Shown here: piece by piece, positions 35,504-47,145 of the stretch | Numbering within the stretch: position 1 is the stretch's first letter | How the letters are laid out: every line of letters begins with the position of its first letter | Origin: Jaapia argillacea MUCL 33604 | Taxonomy: Eukaryota; Basidiomycota; Agaricomycetes; Jaapiales; Jaapiaceae | Reading direction: 5' to 3' | NCBI GenBank assembly: GCA_000697665.1 | Contig: KL197720.1 | Location: 124,456 to 188,455 of the forward strand | Length of the DNA: 64,000 nt | The notes under the pieces: model-generated | Databases searched by the model: none | Seen by the model: only the letters and a program-made list of their open reading frames with translations | What the model was told of the DNA's origin: nothing | Position numbers and translations under genes: made by a program

Positions 35504-37764
35504 CTACACAACCAGCAGGGAGGCAAGAGTAGCCTCTGTTTGTGCAACCTGTCAATCCTCAATCAGCAAAGGGACTTCATGGAGATGTGATGTCTGCCTA
35601 CCTCAAGCGCCTGCTGGACTTCAAGTCGCTGGCGTGCGGCACGGAGCCAATCGCTCAACAGCACTCTCGCAGTGCCTTTTAGCTGATTCAGCTCCCTCGT
35701 CGCGCTATCTAAATCCTTCTCGTTGAGATGATACTCTGCCCGAGCGAGGACGCTCAACACATCAGACCCTGGAACATAACCTTGTCGCTTGAACCTGAAG
35801 GTGGAGAGGAAATGTGAGGCAAGATGGGAGAGAAGTCCGGGAGTACCCTCGTCAGGAACGAGAGCCACTGAAGTCACACGAGGGGCGACGGAGGTAGTGA
35901 ACCACGAGACGAGATCAGCCAATGGTTCGACGCCGACATCCGGAATGTCAGTTCCTTCTAAGGAGTCGAGCGTAGCCGTAACGACGGGGTCTTCCCTGGC
36001 AGCAGAGACATGCCTCAAAACTCGAAGTTCCTCTCGGAAAGGCTTGCGAACCGATGACTCGACTGCATTGTTTACCGCACGCAGCGCAGACCAGAGTGCG
36101 TGAACTCGAATGTTTTCGTCGAGGTAGGCGGAGTTATCGAGGGCGACGCGCTCTAAACGTTTGAGGTTGGCAGCCAACTCGTCAAGCTTGGCTAAGCGAC
36201 CTCCACGTTCTTGCTCAACGCGAACTTTGATATCGCGGATCCATCGACGTTGCAGTTCAATACCTTGGGCAACAACCTCTTCCTTCAGGCTAGGGAAAAT
36301 TTGAGCCGACGAGGATGAAGGATGAGATTTCGTGACCAACTCACCGCTCATTGATAATCTCGCTCTGAGTTTGGAGTTCATGGTCCAACTTCGCCCGATA
36401 TGCCTTGACAAACTTGGCCTTCTCCTCCTCAAACCACTTCTTAAAGCCTTCTTCCTGGGTGTCAAGCCTATCCTGAGCCTGAAGTTCCATCTCCAGCAAC
36501 TTCAACGAATACTCTCTCGTCTGCTCATCCAATTTCGCTTCCAACTTCTCCCGTTCATCCTCTTTCACCTTCTCGACGTGGCTTGCAAGTGATGTCAGGT
36601 CGACCTTGGCCGTATCGAGAATGTCTCGGGCATGTTCGGCTGCGGTGGGGTTGGAGTTGAGGTAGGAAGCCAGGTTGTCGATTGTAGTCGCCAGGTGGGC
36701 GATAATAGGCTCCGAAGCAGTGAGCTCCGCGACGGCTGGTGCTACAAGAGGCAAGGGGGGAGGTGCGGGTGGGGCTTCTACGACGGGTTCAGGAACGACC
36801 TTCTTGGGTGGGGCAGGACGAGAGAAGCCAGGTGGAGGCTCAAACCCGACAGGTAATGGTGCGTCGTAAACATTCGAGGATGCCTTGGGGGTCTCGGGCT
36901 CATTGTGTTGAGGAGGAACGGTGTCGGGAGGGGAATCGGCAGGTTGAGAAGGAGTCGTGGTTGCTTCGGGCAATGAGTCAATGGGTTTATTAGCCAAAGC
37001 TACCTCTGCTTTCCTGACGAGGTCCTCCAGTTCCGAAGAAAATTGGTCAATTTGATGTTGTACAGTGGCTTTGACCGTCCGTGAACCCCTGACCTTTTCC
37101 TCGGTTTGCCGCACTGTGGTCTTCATGTGATCGGTGACCGACCTAACCTTCTCCTTTCCCTGCTGATACGCCTCCGTCACACCAGTCTTGACAGCCTGAG
37201 CCTTCTCAGCCGTCGCCACCTTTGTTTTCTCTGCAACATCCTCGGTCCCCGAGATCAATCCCATGATCCTGCGCTGCGCGCTATCTATGGTACTCTTCCC
37301 CGAGTCCAGAACTTGTTGGAAAGTGAGGGTGTCCCATTCGTGATCCTCCGCGTATTGAATGAAGGAAACACCGAATGGGACGCGTTCGACGAAGATGTCA
37401 TGGTAGCCTTCGTTCTGCAGGGCGAGATAGACGCTGCCACCGTAGAACGTCGCAGTAGCTGCTGTCGTGTAGAATATCAGCCGACGGAAGATGCCCTTCT
37501 TTTTCTTTGGCGGCTGGGGTGTTGCCTCGGTTGCGAGCCGCTGGGAAACAAATGTCAGTTTTTTTGCACCATGGTGATGGAGCCATAGAGTATTCTCTAG
37601 CAGCAATCCCGACAACACAATGCCTGCTGGATCGAAGGCGTGCCAGCTATTCCCGTGTCCTCCCTTGACTGGAATGAACAAAAACTCACCCTGCGAACGA
37701 CTCTGACAACGGAGCCAGCATTGCGGGCAGCTGCCTGCCTCGTAACAGGCAGCGCGCGGTACAT
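35504..37764 (-). CDS. MIC60: MICOS complex subunit MIC60 (mitofilin)
   Basis: The start MYRALPVTRQAAARNAGS is an Arg/Ala-rich, acid-free mitochondrial presequence. An intron leads to RLATEATPQPPKKKKGIF and the single inner-membrane helix LIFYTTAATATFYGGSVYLAL. A Pro/Ala-rich intermembrane-space segment and long coiled coil follow (about residues 340-480; EREKLEAKLDEQTREYSL). The C-terminal mitofilin signature is ALWSALRAVNNAVESSVRKP, VLSVLARAEYHLNEKDLD, ATRELNQLKGTARVLLSDWL and RAARQRLEVQQALE. A last intron joins to VAQTEATLASLLVV and stop at 35504. MIC60 shapes crista junctions in the inner membrane. It is head to head with the ATG22-like gene, 228 bp apart. Confidence 0.93.
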
Positions 37765-37992
37765 TAGAATGTACTGTGCAAGTCCAGGAAATATACCTGA
37801 GACTCGGTACGAACAGGAAGGACGCGGTGGGATGGGAGGGTGCGGGATTTTCCGGCCCATAACTTTTCAACCATCATCATCAAGAACCGCGCCCAAGGCC
37901 TAAGTATGGATGCATATGGCTGCGAAGTCCGGATGGTTCTTTACTTTTCTTTATCATGCTGGGATTCTTGAAGAACTTCTTTCCTATCTTTC

Positions 37993-40482
37993 ATGACTAT
38001 GTCGGAAACCGAGCTTGAACGAGACAAGAAACTGGGCGACACCACTCAGTCCGTTCTTGAGGAGCCATCTCGACCATTCATCACCACACGTTTAGAGCTG
38101 TGGACCTTTTATCTCTACTATGTTGTACGTGCCAAGTTAATCAAACGAAATCTTCAATCAACCCAAACTCCTTGAAGGGGAACAATGGCTTGTCAGGCTT
38201 CAACTTTGGTCCCTCACAATTCCAGAATCTCCTCTATCTTGCGGGGTATGACCCAAGTCAACCCCCGTTTTCTGCACCGTGTACTGGGGATACCGGATGC
38301 GTGCTCCCCTACCTGGGAAAGGTTCGAGATAGTGTGTATTCTCGTTTGCCTACCCTGTTAAGTCCTGAGCTCCTGGCATATTTTGATAGTCAACTCCATC
38401 GTTCTGCTCACGAATGGAATAAGTTTTGCCATCCAAGCAGCATTGATCATCATTGTTGGTGCATGGGCTGACTACGGTCGTTGGAGGGAGGTTTCCGTTC
38501 GTCACAGTCCAACTTTTCCCTTTGTACTTACCTGGTATACAGACCCAATATCACCATTTTCTTCACGATCGTTGCTGTGGCAGTATCTTTCGCTTGGCTT
38601 GGGGTTGAGAAACCATCCCAATGGCAAGCAGGCATCGCTCTGTATATCCTTGGTCGTAAGCAGCTGCAGTTCCAGATTGGCTTATACTGACGTCGTAGTA
38701 TGCTTCCTCGCTATTCATTAGTGATTACCTATCAAGTAATTTTTGCCCACTTGTTACCCCAGCTTTTTGGTGGCTAAAAACGATGTAGATGACCCTTACA
38801 TTTTGGACCGCCGCATTCCCTGGTTTGGCACGGGATCTTCCCGAGGTTCAAAGCTCTGCCTCGCTTACATCTGATGGCTCTCAGCCGTACGGCTCACTCT
38901 ACTTCTATTCTCCATCTCACTGACATGGTCATCATCAAAGGGTCGAGGATCACGCAAACTTCGAGTCTCTGCAGCGCAACCGCATCTCAAATGTCTCCTT
39001 CGCAGTATCCTCCGCTGGCGAGATCCTAATTCTCGCAGTGATGGTCGGCATATTGAAAGGTCTGAAATCCGATGCCAGTACGGAGAATAATACCAAGGCT
39101 TTTAGCGTCCTCATTGCATTTTCTGGCGCCGTCTGGTGTGAGTCTCCTCCACCCCTTCGTTCGATCATTATTCAGATTGATATCAATCCCTCAGTGCTTT
39201 GCGCCTTGCCCTGGTTTTTCTTCGAGCAACGTCGACCTGGACTTGCGTTACCGCCAAGCGCGTCTCTCTTGACGATTGGCTTTAAACAAACATACGTCGC
39301 ATTGCGTGAATGTATGAAGTTGAAGCAAACCTTTCTGTATCTCATTTTCTATTTTCTCATGTCAGTTATCCAAGTGTATCCCCTCCCACCCATATTGATG
39401 CTGACTCGGCCTTATCAGGGGAGATGTGTTGAACACCACCGTGTTCGTCGCCACATATTCGTATATTTGTGCGTTTAACCTGAGCCCCGTTCTTCCACCA
39501 CAGGACGGTGATTGGTACTCTCCAGAACAGGTATTTTGGTTTGAATTGGGGTAAAACCCTTGTCCTGATGAGTTGTAACAGTGTCGTTGCTTATTCGACG
39601 CTGCAACTCACGCTACTCCTGATTGTTGGTATCGTGGCGCAAGGCCTCGGGATCTAGTATGTGTTCTCATCACTCCGCCGATACAACATGCTCAGCATTC
39701 GCACAGCCTATTCTGGCTTGTGCAGAAACGGTTTAGGATATCTACCAAAGCGGTGAGCTACTCTTGATATCGATTTCGAACCCGTCACACTCATACAGAT
39801 GCGCATTTTCTTCTCAGATGCTCACATTCAACGTATTCTGGATCTTAGTAAGTCCCACTTCCAAAAACACATAGTCACCGAATGATACAAATCGACCCAC
39901 CAGATCCTCACCATCTGGGGCCTCATTGGCGTCCACACAGACAAGTTCGGCTTCAAGCACGTCTGGGAGATCTGGTTCGTTCATCATAGTCCCCTCCCTA
40001 TCTATCGCAAAAGTCTGCAACTCTTCATGCAGGTTGTACCAAGCATTCTATGGGTTGATGGTGTGCCCCTGGTACGCATACAGCCAAACGATGATAAGTG
40101 AGGTATCGCCTCTTCCTCAAATGTTCTTGTTCTTTGCGTTGTTCTCTGTCGTATGTGCCTCGCAGTCCTGAGTCAGTTCATCCGTCTCACAATGTGACCC
40201 CTTCAGATTGGGAAGACATCTGCTTTCATCGGTCCTTTCGTCTCATCGGCAATTATCACGGCTTCCAACAACAACGATAATATGCCATTCGCATTCCTGT
40301 TTGGCCTGTATGTGCTGTTTCCTTTTCTTACTCGGACACTGGCTGATACTTGCTGTAGCGGCACTCTGAGCACAGTTTTTCTCATTCTGGTGGACGTTCG
40401 TAAGAGCCGTAAGGAATGCGAAGCTTTCGTTGCGGCTGAAGCGCAAAGAGACGCCTTCAAATTCGGGAAGGACCTGATGTAG
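37993..40482 (+). CDS. ATG22: ATG22-like vacuolar amino-acid efflux transporter
   Basis: The start is MTMSETELERDKKLGDTTQSVLEEP (there is a second in-frame Met two codons on). After the first intron the protein reads GNNGLSGFNFGPSQFQNLLY. It continues through about 12 hydrophobic helices, including LLTNGISFAIQAALIIIVGA then WADYGRWR, ILILAVMVGIL, LCALPWFFFEQRRPG, QTFLYLIFYFLMGDVLNTTV, LLIVGIVAQGLG, LYQAFYGLMVCPWYAYSQTM, EVSPLPQMFLFFALFSVIGK and TSAFIGPFVSSAII. The phrase pattern is that of Atg22, an MFS-related protein that exports amino acids from the vacuole after autophagy. About ten short introns interrupt it. It shares a short divergent promoter with MIC60. Ends at 40482 (FGKDLM). Specific substrate is inferred from family. 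Confidence 0.85.
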
Positions 40483-40727
40483 AATGAAGATGGAAGGTAT
40501 ATAAATAACATTGAAGTCCATGCTCATTAGGATCTACATCGTGCTGAATGGCTATCTACAGGAGGGGGGAATTGTAATACATCTAAAACGAAAGTTGAGT
40601 GAAACTGAGAAAGAAATACTGAAGACAATAACGATGTTGAAGCTGCTGCTTTCCGCATGAACCCCCATATTAACCAATCGAATGGCTGAATTATCGTACT
40701 GGGCTGGAAGGAAGGTTGGGAGAAGGT

Positions 40728-43574
40728 TCAATAGCCACCAGAGGCGAGGGATAAATTCTCCATCGCAAGGCCCAAAGGATCTTGAATCGCGTTGGCCTGA
40801 GCGGCGGCTGCAGACTCAAGCCCAGCAGCAGCCCCTCCACCTCGGAAGAATACTTCGGGACTGGTGCATGCTGCGACGGCGCGACGCATATGAGTCGTTA
40901 GGAACGACAATCCGACTTGGTACGCAGCTAATTAGGTTCCGAATGAGCAAAGGACATTAAGTGAGGTAGAGAAGGAGCGCACCATTCATCCATCCAAAAC
41001 CTTCTCGAGGGACCATCTTGAAATCGATACCTTGATTTCCATACTCGGCATCCACTAGATGGGAAAGTTTCACCGCATCGAACTGAGATAACGTCAGCCC
41101 CGAACGACCAGTAGAGGGGGATAGAAGTACCTTCTCAGGGACAACACCGTTGAAATCGACGAAAGCAGTTGTCATCCTACAGGAATCGTCAGGCTGAAAA
41201 CTTAAAGGAGAGGGGCCATGAACATACATATACAAGAATCGGTAAGAAAGCCTTTGAGCCTCTTCCAGATAACCATATCGTTCCAATCCGACCCATGTCA
41301 TGATTTGATGTGGTGGCCTAGCATACAGTCAGCGGATATAGTAAAAGACATCAAGAAAGGCAAGTACCAGGCGTATCTAAAGCAATGAGAGTATCAGCAA
41401 CCATACTCAGAGGTCGACCAAGCGAACAAAGATACTCACGGATAGTCCCACTGTCGATTAGGACGATCAAGGGAGATTTTACCTCGCGACTCTTCAGTTC
41501 CTGATACCAACCCACCCAACACTTCGAACTTCTTCATCGAGTTGGCGCTGTCCAAATGGTCTTGCATCAGCAAAGGTTGAACGAATCGTAGAATCAAGGA
41601 CGACGTACACAAGTTTCCAAGCCTGCTCCTCGCTCGCACATCCAGCCCACAACGCCCAAAACGCTGTCACACTCTCATACAAACTCTGCTTCTCTTGCGC
41701 CGTATCATAATCGAAATAAAGACTCTTGCTCTCGTTCCACAAATACTTGTCAATCATCGCCTGTCTCCATTCCGCTCTGTCAAACCACTCCTGACTCGTC
41801 TGTGGCCTTCTCTTCGAGCTCTCTCGATGAGGGTTCTTGTAAGACTCAACAGTCACGGGGAAAGGAGCCAGATCAAAGTCTTCCTCCAACTCCAACTCGT
41901 CATCAAACACCTCCCTAATAGCCGTCCCAATATCAATCTCATACTTGTACAACAACGCCTGGAGATCGATAGTTCCGAGGTTCGCGCATCGCTTCTCGAA
42001 TCGATACGTCGTGTCGTGTCCACTCTCACGAACAGCGCGATCGTGCAAGAAATACTCGTCCAAATCGGGCTCCTTGATGAGTCCCTCATTATACTTTTCG
42101 CTAAACTCCAGAACAGATAAACCGTTTTTGTGAGCAAAAGGCTCGAGGATGTGGGTGAAATGAGTGGCTTCGGTTTCAGGTGGGATACCGAGACCGTCTG
42201 GTCTGAATCTACTGAGACCAGTCTTGGGATCCATGCGAGGTTCGGCAACCCAAATCGTGTGGTATTCCTTGATCGCGGCTTGGATGGCGCGCTTCAACCA
42301 TTGCCGATTGGCGGCCATATCAGAGCGATCCAGTTGGTTGTAGATTTGGAGAGCCATGTCGGTAAGGAATGGAGGTTGGGTTCGGCAGAGGTAGTACGAT
42401 CGGCTCCCATTGAGAATTTTGCCATAATGTTTGATTTCGAAGATGAAGTGCTCAACCATCCCTTTGGCCATGTTAACATAGCCGTCGACGAGTAAGCCAA
42501 GACTGATGAAGTATGAATCCCAGTTATAAAGCTGTGGGTAAAGAGATGATCAACATTATCCCAAAATTCAAAGACTTGCTTAACCCACCTCGTTGAATCG
42601 CGCTCCAGGGACGATGAAAGGGATACCCTTCAGTGTCTTTCCGCCCCTGCCGTCGTCAACCTCGTTCATAGCCAGTGCCAAGATACCAGGCTTTCCATTC
42701 AAGCTCTTCACAAATTGTGGGTCATCAGGCTTCGCGGGCAACATCTGAACATCGAGATTCAAATGAGGCTTGTCTCTTGCGACGCTTCGATAGTATTCTG
42801 CCATCTTTGGTTCGCCGTGCGGGACGTAGATACGAGGATTAATGCGACCGGTTCGGTTTTTGGGGTCGGCACAGATGATTTCGAGGCCATCACCATCGAT
42901 TCGACGAGTTAAGGAGTGCCAGAACGAGTTTTTGATCATGCGTGAGAGACGGTCGACGGGATTTTCTGTGAGACGCGCTTCATCGAGAACGATGCGTTTC
43001 CTGTTGTGATCTCTGGCTAGGGCAAGTTCCTGGAGAAGATTGGACAGCATATACGTTCCCTGAAAGGATAATCGAGAGGATCGTGAGCGATCGTGAGTGG
43101 CCCTTAGGATGCATGGGCGATGGGACGTACTCGAATGTCAAAGCTTTTATAACCATTGCTGGTGGCCGTACCCAAGGCCATCAACTTTGGACCAGCATCG
43201 GTGATACTGATCTGGAAATCGCCATCAGTGTCTTCTTGCTCAAGAACGACACGGATAGTCTCCTCGACGTCGATGAGGAAGCGTCTAGGAGCTGTTGGCT
43301 TTTCGTCGTGGGACATCCTCCGGCGCCTCATATGCCAGTCCTCTTGGAACGCGGGAGGTCTTTTGGGATTGTACCCATGCATTTGCGACTTGAAAGAGGA
43401 CGTTCAGCCGACGGACTGGGATGGATCAAAGACAACACCACTGACCTGGCTGTATGCCCTGGTTCGATTGTGGTAGTCTTTGTCCCCATAATACGCCGCG
43501 GCATCGACGTGTGTGGGTTTGAGGTCGTGCTCGTCATAGAACGCCGCGGCGGCGGCGCTGACCACAGGTGGCAT
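40728..43574 (-). CDS. NTH1: Neutral trehalase (GH37), Ca- and PKA-regulated type
   Basis: The start at 43574 is [21 protein letters not shown] first intron (donor after RAYSQ) leads to [25 protein letters not shown] is a PKA-type phospho-site, and [16 protein letters not shown] is the EF-hand-like calcium loop of fungal neutral trehalases. Catalytic-domain landmarks are [82 protein letters not shown] (catalytic Asp), [16 protein letters not shown] and the signature [20 protein letters not shown]. It ends SLASGGY at 40728. The enzyme hydrolyses trehalose to two glucoses in the cytosol, and in yeast is switched on by PKA plus 14-3-3. All key elements are present. About seven introns. Confidence 0.94.
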
Positions 43575-45190
43575 TATGGAGTGAAAGTGGGTGGAGATTG
43601 AAGGAGTGGTATGTTTGGGTTGGTGAGAGGAATGCGGGGTAGAGAAATGTATGGTTATTCGCGGCGTACCCCAGGTCTTTTAGGTTGGTGACCAAGGTGA
43701 AATGTTCCCGTGAATGTGAAACTGTGAAATGGCTGAGAACACGACCCTGACAGATTTGGACAGGAGGCGCAGGCGAAGCTCTGATGCAGTTCGGTGTTCT
43801 GAAACGCTAATCAGCTTCTTGTCGTTCACCAGTTTGTGAGCAGATATATGCGACGGGTTCAAAGGCAAAGGGATGAAAGAAAAGTGCAGGACGAAATAAA
43901 CATCAGTTAAAAGAACGTCATTTTGTGTGTCGGCACGCTGTTCCGAACCAGGACCGAACTCTTCGACTTACAACAGCTCAAATTTGGCGAAATAATCGCT
44001 CCGACCGCCTTGTTCTTAGCGATATGACTGCTTGTTGATTGAGTGCTGTCGTCGTCGTCCAATCTGTAATATCTTGGGGGGTCTCGTGAGGTTCAAGCAC
44101 AAGATCCTTGCACTGCTAGCCTTTATCTGTCGACATTGCACAATCACTGGCCGTTTGATCCGTCTTTACCTCAATGGCTGGCGATCACTAAAGGATCATT
44201 GACTTCTTCCCATGTGCTGGATACCGATCTCCTCAAAAAGTTTATTTCATCTCAGAACTCGGTCCTTGTTGACTTTGACGCCCACGGTCGTGCCTTGGTC
44301 CCGGTGGTTTCTGAGGGTTTCTCAGTCAGCTCGTCCGGCTGCTACCCGCACCGACTTGGTGATCTCCCATGCTTTGCCGTACGTGAGTTGACCCACAAGA
44401 TATCTCACAAGACGGAGACCCGTTTTCTTGTGGAGATTATTTTGGAGTAACTCCCCCGTGCTCTGGTCACTACGGCGGAGCAACTGCTATGTAACAGACC
44501 CGCCACGGTCATGCTCAGGTCTTCCACTCGGTACCAGGGTTCCTTCCTTCGTCTTCGGCTCGTGTGGCAGAACATCCCAGGCGCTCAAAGTTCTGGGTGC
44601 GCCACTCCCACTCCCTATCTTGACGTCAACACCACTGATCCCCCGATCTTCTGGAAATTATCTTCAGTAAACTCGCTGAGCGATGGGGCTAAATGAAAGG
44701 TGGCGATGCACCCGACAACTCGTTATCTACAGTTTGAATCGCCTAAGCTGCTTTATCTGAACAAGAAGCTTGGGGTATCGGCACCGACGTAAAGATATCT
44801 CGCTGTTTTATGGAGTCTACAAATGTCGGCGACATGGTGGGCCTAGCAATCGTGCAAATTTTCCTAGGTACAGTACGAACCGGAATGTTCTTTCGGTGCT
44901 CATTTTTCGACATCGGTGGAGTTTCTACGCGTTCCATTCTATCCATCGAAATTCTCCATTACTCTTGTAAACTCGCTGTCTCTATTCCTGCGTACCTCAT
45001 AATGGCAGCTTCTCGTTCAATCCAGTTTCCACTCAAGAGATCGTATATCCTGTAAAAGTGTGATACAAAACATCTGGGGTACACGATTACGATTGTTACA
45101 GGCGTATGCTACTGCTAAACTACGGCGTTGAGAAAGATCAGAAGAAAAAGATGACACAAATTCAATCCAACAAAACACTTGGTACCTTCC
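43575..45190. other. Long intergenic region upstream of trehalase
   Basis: About 1.6 kb without a supported gene. A 104-codon open frame at about 44136-44450 lacks an ATG and family resemblance, and so does one at 44511-44696. The proximal part should hold the trehalase promoter and the distal part the 3' flank of the opsin-related gene. A non-coding transcript is possible but not shown. Confidence 0.5.
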
Positions 45191-46301
45191 TCAAACCCGA
45201 GCTGCGCCACCAGGTGCGCCCACCCCATTAGCAGTACCAACGTTGGCACCTCCCACACCCGTATTCCCAACACCATGTCCTCCAACACCAGGTCCCGTAG
45301 CACCAGTAACCCCACCCCCAGATCCTCTCATCGTATCACCCGATACCCTCCCATAATCCGTAGGCTTCCCACTCGACAACCCAAACGTATTATATTCCAC
45401 ATTCCTCAACCTCCAAGTGTGGAACAGCAAAAACAGAGGTGCTGCACACAGGTCGAGTATGCCGTACCAAATCATCTCGCCTGTGGGGCCAATTCTGTTG
45501 GAACCTTCGGAGAGGGCCCAGGCGACGGGGTAAAGAAGGAAGATGAAGGAGAGGAAGCTAGATCCTGCGAGGAAGTTGGTGCGGACTGGAGCTCCTGCGG
45601 AGAAGTTCGAAGTGCGGCCGTGACCAAGGAAAGCCCACCTGTGAATAATCGCCTTCGTCAGAGATAATTTGCTGGAATATAATGAAGGAAACTCACCAGA
45701 CGTATATGAGCGATGCAACGCCGAAAACGAAATACCCCCACTTGTAGCGTGTCGGGGTCAGTGCGCCAACAAGGCCCATTATAACCGTCACGTCGATCAT
45801 AAACATTGCAACGGCAATATCACCTGGTGCGAGTCCGGAGGCGAGGAAAAGCAGGAGGAGGAGGAGAGGCGCGTTGATGAACCATTGGATATATCGAACA
45901 AACTACAAAGATATCTCAGTGAGAATTGCATGGACGCTTGGGAATTTGAAAGCCGACTCACCCAGATTTGACGAGTGCCAAACCGACCAGCGCGAGCCCA
46001 TTCGACCTGAACGGGAGTCGCACCGAGGTCAGAAGCCATTGAATAGTAAGCGATGGCTCCGACGGTGAGTATGATGATAGGAATCTGGTGGAAGAGGCGC
46101 TGTCCTCTCGGCCTCTAGAAAACATCATCAAAAAGCGAATACCACCACAAAGTCAGACAGACTCACCCGTAGCGACCAGAAAATGAAGATCAAATCAGTC
46201 AGGAGGAAAATCGCAAAGACTGCCCATAGCCAGTCTGACGTATGCTGCGTGATGTGAATGTTTGCATTGGGGGGGTTAACCCCGAGTGAGCCTCCAGCCA
46301 T
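45191..46301 (-). CDS. Opsin-related protein (HSP30/YRO2/MRH1-like), lacks retinal lysine
   Basis: From ATG 46301 (MAGGSLGVNPPNANIHI) the protein has seven hydrophobic helices: WLWAVFAIFLLTDLIFIFWS, IPIIILTVGAIAYYSMASDL, RYIQWFINAPLLLLLLFLA, DIAVAMFMIDVTVIMGLVGA, YFVFGVASLIYVWWAFL, SFLSFIFLLYPVAWAL and MIWYGILDLCAAPLFLLFHT. This is the microbial-rhodopsin fold. Against bacteriorhodopsin, helix C reads Q where Asp85 sits and L at Asp96, and helix G has Ala at Lys216 (DLCAA). It therefore cannot bind retinal through a Schiff base and belongs to the opsin-related, heat/stress-linked HSP30 group, probably in the plasma membrane. A Gly-rich tail (GGVTGATGPGVGGHG...) ends at 45191. Exons are joined across four introns. 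Confidence 0.9.
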
Positions 46302-46391
46302 TTCGATGTTGGGCACAAAGAAGCTGGGAATGTAATGGAGGTGGTTGAGGAGGATGTGAGAGACTCGATGGGGATCGGTATCAACCTGGGG

Positions 46392-46396
46392 AGGGG
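46392..46396 (+). promoter_or_regulatory. STRE-like AGGGG core near opsin-related gene
   Basis: AGGGG lies about 90 bp upstream of the ATG, next to a CTATAA element. Yeast HSP30-group genes respond to stress, often through AGGGG/CCCCT. A five-base core is weak evidence. Confidence 0.3.
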
Positions 46397-46489
46397 GTTC
46401 TTATAGTATTTCCGTGGAGGATTTAATGATAACCCGTGCCAGCCCTTGCGTCAGACGGTTCTCTGCATGAGAATGAGTAAGGGATCTGC

Positions 46490-46494
46490 AGGGG
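46490..46494 (+). promoter_or_regulatory. Second STRE-like AGGGG core
   Basis: AGGGG occurs again about 190 bp upstream of the same start codon. Same caution as for the first copy. Confidence 0.25.
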
Positions 46495-46919
46495 AATGGC
46501 TATGTCAGACTCGCATCTTATGACGAACGGTTAACATCGAACGTTCTCGATGTGTGGATTAGAAGGATCGAAGCCGTAGATTGGCTTTCAGAAACATATA
46601 CTGGTTGGAGATATCGAGCTTCGGGCAGCCTTGCTGATAGTGGTTTCGGCCTATAGGAGTGAATTGGAAGCCGAAGTCGATCGCCTCCTGCCACGTAGGT
46701 CTTCGGGGTCGGATTAATGACGCTTGAATGACGATAGACTAGGATAGCGAATCTTGGGACGCTTGAACAGCGAAACCCGGGAATTCGGGGAAGGGTGGAG
46801 AGTGAGTAAATAGCGAAGCATCTTGTGCTTCGGGAAAGGGTTACTGAACAGCAAGAACTTTCGAGGACGGTCACCGAAGAGTAGAGCCGCGACCTCTCAA
46901 TGACGACACACGTTACCGG

Positions 46920-46947
46920 CGTCACGGAGGTTAGTCCCGTCACGGAG
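46920..46947 (+). repeat. CGTCACGGAG direct repeat
   Basis: The ten-base word CGTCACGGAG occurs twice, 18 bp start to start, in the region between the velvet and opsin-related genes. It contains the half-site CGTCA and could be a paired factor site. Role unknown. Confidence 0.45.
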
Positions 46948-47145
46948 AACTTGCTAGAATTTGCCGATTTGGATTCCGTCCCTCTATCCAAGTGATGAGC
47001 GGCATGGGGAAAGATCATATAGCCTATAAGTACAGTATGTTTGCCAGAATCAGCCACTCAAAGGAAACTACCCAGAACATAAGAAAAGCACGTCACCAGA
47101 TACAAGTTATCGTGTGGTGACGCGATGCGAGTCTTGATTCAGTGT

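Larger units (their letters stand above)
46302..47145. other. Promoter region of the opsin-related gene
   Basis: About 840 bases without a gene. It contains STRE-like AGGGG cores at 46392 and 46490, a CTATAA element near 46401 on the minus strand, four TTCGGG motifs between 46619 and 46834, and a CGTCACGGAG direct repeat at 46920 and 46938. A 180-codon minus-strand open frame (46518-47057) has no protein-like features. Confidence 0.5.

Noticed and set aside
44136-44696. Small gene upstream of trehalase
   Set aside because: The longest frame has no ATG, possible splices give no recognisable protein, and nothing else supports coding.
46518-47057. 180-codon minus-strand open frame
   Set aside because: Ser/Thr/Arg-rich random-looking protein without splice sites or motifs, inside a promoter-like region.
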